Of a DNA stretch of 64,000 nt, positions 56,084 through 64,000 are shown piece after piece. How positions within the stretch are numbered: the stretch's first letter is position 1; each line of letters opens with the position of its first letter. The notes under the pieces are model-generated. The model was not told where the DNA came from. It ran no database searches and saw only the letters and a list, made by a program, of their open reading frames with translations. Location of the stretch: contig NC_044930.1 in the NCBI RefSeq assembly GCF_003576645.1, positions 22,590,182-22,654,181 on the forward strand, given 5' to 3'. Origin of the DNA: Ipomoea triloba (taxonomy: Eukaryota; Streptophyta; Magnoliopsida; Solanales; Convolvulaceae). Made by a program: the position numbers and the translations under genes.

Positions 56084-59000
56084 CTATTGTTGATTCTCAA
56101 CTTTTAATGGAATTAGTTCACTGTCTTGCTGTTGGGCCCTTGACCTCAAGCTCTTGGGAAACCATCTGCGTAAGCTTTCTGGCAATCTGGGTGAATACAC
56201 GCCAAACAAGAAATGAATATTTTATTAACTTATTTACTATCTTTACTGTTTCTGGTTTTAGGGTGAATGTGGGTGAGTGGGGTTCATGTATCAAAATTAC
56301 AGAGAGGTAAACAAACATAGAATTTGAGTAACAAAGCCTTACAGGTCCAATCTTTCATAAATTGCCCGTCGCACTGATGAGTTGAGGCCATATGCTATTG
56401 AGTTAAAAAGACCCTAAGACAAGAGCATAGACAAGGTTACTAAATACTAAATCAATACTTGCCCATTATTACAAAAGGCAGAAAGACAACAAAATAACAT
56501 GTTGATACTCTAAAGTGTGAGTCTTGGAATCAGATGAATAATCATTTTGAAGTTAAACTCATTGAAATGTGACCCTTACACGTGATTCTCTCAAGTGCTT
56601 CTACTCTTTATAAAAATAAAATGGTAATTACAGTAATTTGTAAGATCACGTTCTTAGACCCCTAAATAATCAGTGATAATTCAACTTTGTTGGTGGTGTA
56701 TGGAAATTGGAAAGACATCAAGGAAACACATTAAGATTTCATATAAAAGAATTAAAGCACAATTCACAATCACAATCAAGATCAATTAGAAGTCCCAAAT
56801 ATCTATGCTGTGCAAATTTCAAAATTAAGAAGCATATATCCACAGGACGCCAGGATGCCAGGATGCATGTACTTGTTAGAAATACTAACCATAAGAGCAG
56901 CCATGCCTACGTCAAGTACTGAAAGCCAAAAGATTTTATGGTCTGGTTCAATAAAATCATGTATGCGATTTACTGTGGCAAAAAACCATGAACCTATCAG
57001 AATAAGCGGATAGTAGCCCCATCGACTAATCGCCTGTAAAACAGTCATTATTAGGAAAAATTAGGCAATTTAAATGAAAGAGACAAACTAGCATAATGAC
57101 ACATATTTAGGGTGTGTTGAATATTTTCTTGTATGAATAATGAAAATTCAGAACTGCTGGGAACTAAACTATGCAACTAAATTGCTCAACCATGATTCAT
57201 GACAAGTTGACAACAATAGTTCTTCAGTTATCCAAGAAATTATATCATACAGATTTCAAGAACAGTGAACTTTAGGGTGTGTTGAATATTTTCTTAGGGA
57301 AACCCTGGGGAGTGGGGGAAGGGGGATGCTGAGATGAGAGAATAATTTTGACTTCCACCTAATTTGAGGATTATGACGAGTAAAAACTTCATTATTTAAC
57401 TTTCCTTCCCTTTCTTTGGTAAGATGAAGCTAGGAAATTGGGAGCATTGTATAGGAAGGATAAAAAGTGTGTTCAATCCTCAGTAAGGTGGAAATCAGCA
57501 ATGTATATCTTGTCACAATAAAAAATAAATAAAAGGAATAGTGGGATGTATAGCAATCCAAAACCAAGAATGTTGAAGATACTCCTGACAATGCTCCAAT
57601 CCTTAAATTCACATCTATTAAGACAATTAGACTTTGAATTATCTATTAGTCTTTGGTCATATGCATCTCACAAAAACTCACCCTACCTTCATGTCTGGTC
57701 GTGCATCGGACTGGTATGCATGCTCTGACATGCCAACTGCCATCTAAACATCAAAAGTAGAATCAGTATGTATAGAGAAAAGCCCATTTTAGACCTGCAT
57801 AAGATAAGTTAAGAGCCTGAATTGAAATTGAAACATACACGAGTTGCGTTGTTAAGCATCCGTATTACTTGAAAGTATGTGATGCCATTGAATAGAATTG
57901 CAGCCCAGAGAGGTGCGTAAAATGTAACAAAGTGAACTGCCTGCAATATATCAATTTCAATTTTGCATGTTAAAAAACCCTTCCTACAAGTCAATATTAT
58001 CAACTATATATGCAACACAAACATTTTTAGCTTGGCATCATCCTTCACATTCCAGTTAGCGCAAGAGTAGCAACTTTGCTCTTCTACATATGTATAGAAG
58101 TAATTTTTTTTAAAGCGCAAACAAAAATAGGAGTAGAAGTTTACTACAAGGCCATGCCAAATTGTTACAATTTCAAATGTAAGGACTGAAGGGCCATGAA
58201 AGAGGTAACCATCTTAACAAGCTGTACTGGTAAATAGCTTGCAGCTACAGAATTTCCATGAGCTAATCATCAAGCTTAGACAGAGGAAAAAAAAAAACAA
58301 ATCTCTTTTAAACATTGACTGTTAGCATATTCACATAATGGTGTGATTTTGCTAATTTCTGCACGATAGTTACATGGAGCAAGTAGAAATGTAATGGCAG
58401 CAGGAAAACAAAGGAGAGGACTTAATAAGACAAAAAATAGCGAGCAATTTTGACCCTAGCCATAGGGGATGTTGGTTTTCATGGTCATTCAAGCTAAATA
58501 ATGTAGCTTTCCTCCTGTGATTTGTGTGGTGGATTGCACAAGGATAAACAGCTACTACGTAATATTTATGCCATCACAAATTTACCTTTCCTGCACGACC
58601 TGTTTGTGCCCAACACAAGGTTCCTAAACGAGTTATATGCCTATGGTCATTGCCAATAGAGCGTATAACTGTCATGACAATTGAAGTTCCTGCAAGTAGT
58701 TCATCTGAAAATTAGTTATGGAAGAATATGATCAAAGAACATAGCACTACAGTAGAGCATATGCAGAGCCAACTAACAGAAATAAAATACATAGAGAAGA
58801 AAGCTGCTTCAGTACAAAAATATAGAAGTTCATAACAATTTTAAAAGAAGCTAATGTCTGATCAAATGAGTAAAAAGTAGTACCCCAAACATATAAATGA
58901 AACATAGGCTCCAAATCTTCAACATCAGTTTTATGCCTAACAACTGTTCGGTGAAGGGTAAAAGCAATTGTAGTAGTCCAAAGAAAAGAGGCTACACAGA

Positions 59001-60430
59001 AGAAATGTGTTGTGTAGCCCTGAGCATAACAAAAGAACCCTTTGGAAGGATCCCTGCATAACAAGTATGAACCATATGCATTCAGCAACCACAAGACACA
59101 ATGTTAGAAGAAAACATTATATTGAAAGCCAACTATACTGATTCCTACATACAAACATTCTTACCCAATTATGCTGAAGAAACTGCAGCACATATCCTGC
59201 ACCCAAAGCAATGTGATTAATTAATTGTTCACTACCTAAAAGAAGCACATAGATGAATAAGGAAAACAGTGTACTAAAAATAACAACAAATATGTAAACC
59301 ATACAAAGCACATCATTGGCTCAAGATGTTAGATCAAAACTAGAATGACCAAAACTGAGTTCGTATCAAGAGCTGTACCATTCTTCAAAAGCATGACTTG
59401 ATATATGGATATGCTAACACTGATTTCAAAAACTATACCCGACTCAAGAAAGAAAAGAGGGAAGATGAAAGGGGCAAACTAAACATTTTTCTAGATGAGA
59501 AAACTCTCCTTCCTATCCAGTTTTTGGGAGTTGAAAAAGTTGCTATACATACATTTCCTTGATTCCTTTACTTCTGAATGGGTGGTTTACACACTCTACT
59601 CTTAACTATCTTAACAAAAAGTGACAATGGGCCATTCATTATTTCTATCTCACCCATCAATACAGCACTCATCACACCAACCAAACATGCAAACTGTGGA
59701 ATACATGCTACAAGAATTGGCAATTTCTTTTTCCTTTTTGTTTGAGGAGCACATTCAACAATAAGCCAACTTAACTATGGGAAGCTGATGTTCAAAGCTA
59801 AATTAGTATCAATGGACCAAAATGATAACTTAAATATTTATATAGCTGCTAATATACTTACTTCCAAGCAATTTGCAGTTGAATATTACTGTAATTTCTA
59901 AGATCTCAATGCTCGAATTTCACCGAAATTGCAGTAACAAGGCAAATGCAATCACTTGTAAGTTAGTTCCAACTAACATCAAACTCGATTTTGGAGGTGA
60001 AATCTAGAAGATCCCAACCAATCTAAATAAGAAATGATCTTCAAGCCTACTGCCTTAAGTAATCTCATCAATTTCATTTCTAATGATAGTATTTTACTCT
60101 CTTTAAGACGAATGCTAACAGAATATGCAGTGCAAAACCCTAGATACATTGAACAAGATTAAAGCCGAAAAGGAGAAGAATATAAATAAATAAATAAAGA
60201 AATAAAAGAGCATTTAATTTAATTTAATGGAAGAATAAAAGTAGTACGGAGAGGGCGAGGAAGAAGACGAGCTTGAAGGAAAACTTTCGGAGCTCCTTGA
60301 AGAGCAAGTAGCAAAGCACTATGAATCCAGACCCCACCAACGACAGACTCGACCCGCCGGTGTTCACCGCCGTCAGAACTTGCCGCTCCATCGCCGTCAG
60401 GTTCGCCATCACCGCCTGCACCGTCGTCAT
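56084..60430 (-). CDS. GCR1: Seven-transmembrane receptor, GCR1 family (cAMP-receptor-like)
   Basis: Nine exons on the minus strand: 60430-60248, 59196-59165, 59053-58884, 58689-58586, 57940-57839, 57743-57687, 57033-56890, 56413-56343, 56186-56084. All introns are GT-AG, phases agree, and the joined frame is 966 nt (321 residues, stop TAG); Arabidopsis GCR1 is of similar size (326). Recognised segments in order: AINTG-like AVNTGGSSLS with IVLCYLLFKELRKFSFKLVF (TM1), DPSKGFFCYAQGYTTHFFCV and FLWTTTIAFTLHRTVV (TM3), KTDVEDLEPMFHLYVWG, HFVTFYAPLWAAILFNG (TM5), RWGYYPLILIGSWFFATVN (TM6), RIHDFIEPDHKIFWLSVLDV (TM7), then VRRAIYERL and a polar tail. The Arabidopsis protein is a plasma-membrane GPCR-like protein reported to interact with the G-alpha subunit GPA1 and to affect ABA, seed and cell-cycle responses. 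Intron 1 is the longest (1.05 kb). No damage is seen. A tRNA gene is head-to-head upstream. Confidence 0.95.
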
Positions 60431-60507
60431 TGCTGTCGCTCTCTGTCTCCGTTTCCGTCTGACGATTTCTCGGCCTCCCTAACAGTTTGTATAATGTGCC
60501 ATACCAT
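60427..60507 (-). other. Upstream ORF overlapping the GCR1 start by ATGA
   Basis: An ATG at 60507 opens a 26-codon ORF (starts MVWHIIQTV, ends DRERQQ) whose TGA overlaps the GCR1 ATG. Two more upstream ATGs lie 5 bases away on either side (60502, a 7-codon ORF; 60512, a long overlapping frame). Relevance depends on the true transcription start. Confidence 0.4.
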
Positions 60508-60615
60508 ACCATGGAGCTTTTTCTCTGCTCTGGATTTCTCTGCCAAGCAAAAAGGAGATGCCACTAATTTTCTCAGAGATATTATAATTCTAATATACAA
60601 ATCAACAACATAGGA

Positions 60616-60697
60616 GTCGCTTTGGCCGAGTGGTTAAGGCGTGTGCCTGCTAAGTACATGGGGTTTCCCCGCGAGAGTTCGAATCTCTCAGGCGACG
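60616..60697 (+). tRNA. tRNA-Ser(GCU)
   Basis: 82 nt with full class II structure: acceptor GTCGCTT/AGGCGAC, anticodon GCT in loop CTGCTAA, long variable arm GGGG...CCCC, T arm GAGAGTTCGAATCTCTC, discriminator G. Upstream is an A/T-rich stretch and a CAACA motif (caacaacata at 60604), which is typical just ahead of plant tRNA genes. Downstream are T runs (about 60705) for pol III termination. The flanks differ from the other copies, so this is probably the independent, functional locus. It diverges from GCR1, whose ATG is 185 bp away. Confidence 0.96.
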
Positions 60698-60746
60698 ATG
60701 AAACAAATTTTTATTTTTTGAAACAATGTATACTTAAACCGAAACA

Positions 60747-60860
60747 ATGCCATTTCCATTGGTTGACACAAAAACAATTTATCTCATATTAGCTCTTTGA
60801 CCATGCCATTTCCATTGGTTGACACAAAAACAATTTATCTCATATTAGCTCTTTGACCAT
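60747..60860. repeat. Tandem duplication of about 56 bp
   Basis: atgccatttccattggttga ... attagctctttgacc is present twice in a row. Confidence 0.9.
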
Positions 60861-60986
60861 GTATTTGATACTCAATTTAGTGACCCGTTTAATTTTTCTA
60901 CCAAACACAAGGATTATATTAGATTAACCATGTATTTGATACTTAATTTAGTGACTGTTTTGGGGTCGTTTAGTAGTGACTGTTTT

Positions 60987-61220
60987 GGGGTCGTTTAGTA
61001 ACTTAGAAAAATGGAAGATTTTTCAAAAAAAATGGAGAATTGGAGAAGTCGAAGAATGTAAAATGGAAAACTTGTTTACTAAAACCAATTCTCTAAAATA
61101 ACTTTCCATCTCCATTCTTCCATTTCTATAGAATTTTGGAGAGAGCTAAAATTGACTTTTCTATTTTTCCAATTGGAAAACACACGGGTGAACAGTGTTA
61201 TTCTTACCTGTAAACGACCC
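60987..61220. mobile_element. Small TIR MITE
   Basis: Left ggggtcgtttagtaact and right cctgtaaacgaccc are inverted; tggaaaacttgtttactaa and 'ttgga.ga' words pair inside. The left tip, with gtgactgttttggggtcg, is doubled (60956 and 60978). Confidence 0.6.
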
Positions 61221-61296
61221 TACCCTTTAGCTTTTCTACCAAACACAAGGATGATATTAGATTCTTCCACCATTTTTTTTTATTGATTATTATTAG

Positions 61297-61592
61297 AGTC
61301 AATGTCATCTAGGATTTTTCGAGTACAATGTTTCTGCTATGTTTAATCCTAAATTTCCAACTCAACCAACCACTCATGGTCCTTCAAATTTCAAATTTTG
61401 AGCAATTAAGGTCCTTCAATTTTCAAGTTAACCACCTGTGGTCCTATAACTTTAAAAATTTAATCAATTGTGGTTCTTTCAGAAGGACCACGATTGGTTA
61501 AAATTTGAAAGTTGAAGGACCACGAGTGGTTAACTTGAAAGTTTAGGACTAAGCGTAACAAAATTACTATACTCGAGGATGTAGATAACATT
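61297..61592. mobile_element. Foldback MITE
   Basis: tttcgagtacaatg, cactcatggtccttcaaatt and caagttaaccac face ggttaacttgaaagtt, ttgaaggaccacgagtgg and actatactcgagg. The hairpin is close to full length. Target duplication not determined. Confidence 0.6.
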
Positions 61593-62090
61593 AAACCAAA
61601 ATTTTAATTATTTGAAGTAGTTCAATAGGCTGAACGTGGAATCAATATACACCTATACCGAAAGAAGATTATCAATGCCATTTCCTTTGGTTGATGACTT
61701 GATGTTACCTCTCGTAATCTCTCTTTTTTTTTTTTTTTGGAATGATAATCTCTTTTTTAAATATTAAGCAAAAATAAATAAATTGAAAACTTTACGCAAA
61801 TAATAATGCATTTATCACATTATCGGGAGACGACTAGCAATAGTTAAAACATTATTTTTGAATATTAAATAACTATTTGTAAACTCTCTTAATTAAAGAA
61901 TAGAAATATTTCAAGTTAATAAAAAAAAAAATATATCTTGTAAATATTGTCAAATATTGAAATTAGTTTTAAACTTTTGATTGAAGCATATTAACTCTTC
62001 AACCTGCATTTGATACACAATTTAGTGATTCGTTTAGTTTTTTCTTTTCTTTCCCAAATACAAGGTGATATTAGATTCCCCCACCATTTT
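61593..62090. other. Intergenic DNA
   Basis: Nothing recognised. Confidence 0.4.
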
Positions 62091-62099
62091 CTTTATTTG

Positions 62100-62870
62100 T
62101 TTTTTTAATTCAGATGGAAGGGGTTACCCGTAATACACAACAGCTAGCTCACCTTGGGTCTTGATCGGAAGCAAGGGAACTAACTATCTCCATAACCAGC
62201 CTGAATTCTCATCCCAATAACTAGCTACTGACCTGTGTAATTTAGTAGGGGACAGCAGACCAACGGCAAGCGGGCAATCCCCAACCATATGTCACACCAG
62301 AACAAAGTGTTTATGCCATTTCTCATAATTTTTCTAACTCCTTTTTGTAGAATAAGGACTGCTTTCAGAATGCCACGTCATGCATTGGACATATTATGCA
62401 TTGGAAGCCATGTGGTGCAATATGAATAAGAAATTGAATATTTGGCTCTAAATAGTCGAGTACAAAGACAATCTTCCTCTTGCATTAATCTCCATTCATA
62501 TGTTGGAGTCTACGGATCCCCAATCCTCCGCATGATTTATTCAATGTTACTGTGTCCAATTTACGAGATGACACTTCTTTTCACTTTCTAAGCTACCCAA
62601 TATGAAACTTCTTATTAATCTCTCAATGCTTAAGGTTACACCAATCCTCCGCATGATTTATTCAATGTTACTGTGTCCAATTTACGAGATGACACTTCTT
62701 TTCACTTTCTGAGCTACCCAATATGAAACTTCTTATTAATCTCTCAATGCTTAAGGTTACACCAACTGGAAGAACCATTGTTTGCATCGCGAAGTAGGGT
62801 ATCGATGATAGGACTGACTGGGCAAAGGCTTGTCTACCTACAAATGAGAGGGTTTTGGATTATCCGTGCA
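62100..62870 (-). pseudogene. LINE reverse-transcriptase C-terminal remnant
   Basis: Read on the minus strand from 62860: FAQSVLSSIPYFAMQTMVLP, VGVTLSIERLIRSFI, then KKCHLVNW, and after frame shifts GILKAVLILQKGVRKIMRNG with FFWCDIWLG. This is the order found downstream of the RT domain (thumb and zf-RVT region) in plant L1-type LINEs. Many stops and frameshifts are present. No RT core and no poly-A end were identified in the window. Confidence 0.75.
62521..62763. repeat. 121-bp tandem duplication inside the LINE remnant
   Basis: caatcctccgcatgatttat ... cttaaggttacac starts at 62521 and again at 62642, nearly identical. Confidence 0.93.
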
Positions 62871-62879
62871 TGAAACTTT

Positions 62880-63025
62880 AATTTATATATACATATATGT
62901 ATGTGTGTATATATTAATCTTAATTAATTAAAAAATTATTTATTTTTATTCCAATTTCAATTTACAGAGTAGAACTAAACAAAAAGACTTTTTTTTTTTT
63001 TACTTAAAAATCATTAAATTATGAT
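62880..63025. other. AT-rich spacer
   Basis: Short TA and T runs; no gene. Confidence 0.4.
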
Positions 63026-63145
63026 TAAGAAAATTACACATTCATATAAGTTAAAGGTTATGTTTCCAAAGATTTTAGTTGCCTTTTTCCTAAGCTTCTG
63101 CAAATCTATCTCTTATATTTTGACCAACCAATCGTTAACGTCATT

Positions 63146-63227
63146 GTCGCTTTGGCCGAGTGGTTAAGGCGTGTGCCTGCTAAGTACATGGGGTTTCCCC
63201 GCGAGAGTTCGAATCTCTCAGGCGACG
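63146..63227 (+). tRNA. tRNA-Ser(GCU)
   Basis: Identical over 82 nt to the copy at 60616: anticodon GCT, complete acceptor stem, long variable arm, T arm GAGAGTTCGAATCTCTC. The flanks (63030-63145 and 63228-63358) match the duplicated module at 43.5 and 5.3 kb, not the 60.6-kb locus. No clear T run directly follows the gene, so expression is less certain. Confidence 0.95.
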
Positions 63228-63358
63228 AATATTGTTCCATACACGACCGAAATAATGGTTATGTTTTACGCATAAACAGGGTCGTTAATGACAATATGAT
63301 AAGTATTATAGTGGTTATATTTTACACATAAACAAAGTCGTTAATGACATTTTGATGA

Positions 63359-64000
63359 GTTATATATATGCAAATTCTCCAATGATACGCTTTTGATAAG
63401 TATTATATTTTTTATTAAAAATATTACATTTTTTTGTCATAAGTATTACACATTCTCTCATAAATAACAATTACACAATTTATCTATAATAAGTATTATC
63501 TTTTAAGGTGCGTTTTGTTCAGGTAAGTAATAACAATTACACTATTTTGCTAAATGACTTGTACATTTTGAATAATTTATGTTGTCTTAACATTTTGCTA
63601 AGTAGTGAATAATTAATAAACTATGATTAGAGAATGTGTTATCCCACGCTCTAACTAGGGTGGTCATTTTCTTAGGCATAATGCAATTCATACTTGTATT
63701 CAACACTTTTTTCTATTCTCTTAATATATAAGTTTGCTTATTATTTCAAAAAATATACTACGTATATATTAATCTTTTTAAATTATTGATTCTAATTAGT
63801 TGACTAAAGCCTATTTTAATGTTTGTGTTTGTTAAATCACTGTGCAATTTATTTCATTACATATAATGATGGTCGTATTTGACCTTCAAATAGTTGAGTT
63901 ATATTAGTAATATAATGGACTTACTTTCTTATATTTTTTTGAAAACAATATCAAACCACATAGATTAAAACAGCTCAGAAATAGAGTCGGGGGTGGGGGG
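63359..64000. other. AT-rich intergenic DNA to window end
   Basis: No gene recognised; the last bases are G-rich (gtcgggggtggggg). Confidence 0.5.

Overview
The window looks like nuclear DNA of a dicot plant. It is AT-rich, its genes have GT-AG introns, and it is crowded with MITEs, SINEs, LTR remnants and (TA)n microsatellites. The three intact protein genes have clear plant relatives. An asterid, perhaps Convolvulaceae (Ipomoea), would fit the repeat families, but this is an impression and not proven. No bacterial, CRISPR or operon-type features are present.

Ordinary genes are few. A DUF1677 gene with a leader intron lies at 28.4-28.8 kb (+). A COPT5-type copper transporter lies at 54.7-55.1 kb (+). 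Tail-to-tail with it, a nine-exon GCR1-type seven-transmembrane receptor gene occupies 60.4-56.1 kb (-); I could join all nine exons into one open frame of 321 codons. A tRNA-Ser(GCU) gene sits head-to-head with GCR1, 185 bp away. Two more good tRNA-Ser(GCU) copies (43.5, 63.1 kb) and one decayed copy (5.3 kb) lie in a shared duplicated module.

Layout. 0-9 kb: AT-rich DNA, microsatellites, a SINE, two LTR-like segments. 9.1-11.1 kb and 19.8-21.7 kb: chains of terminal-inverted-repeat elements, each set in a (TA)n or related microsatellite. 11.2-16 kb: a miniature LTR element, several MITEs with 9-bp target duplications, and a broken Ty1/copia fragment. 16.8-18.8 kb: one MITE family with a copy inserted into a sibling. 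22.5-25 kb: a 1.24-kb near-perfect direct duplication meeting at a single N. 26.1-26.6 kb: PIF/Harbinger remnant. 30.1-31.7 kb: foldback element. 33.5-36.9 kb: decaying tandem array of LRR exons of TIR-NBS-LRR type. 37-47 kb: nested MITEs, a tRNA module, an N-jointed MITE array and a segmental duplication. 48.7-53.7 kb: a complete Mutator-like element (MULE). 62.1-62.9 kb: LINE remnant.

The most notable object is the 4.9-kb MULE. It has about 124-bp TIRs, a perfect 9-bp target duplication, a dead mudrA-like transposase and, convergent to it, an intact two-exon gene for a small GRF-type zinc-finger protein with a C-terminal hydrophobic segment. A related unoccupied copy of its insertion site is preserved at 47.1 kb. 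Five isolated Ns occur (2481, 23763, 26943, 44163, 44487). Three of them join near-identical repeats and probably mark assembly joins, possibly between haplotypes.
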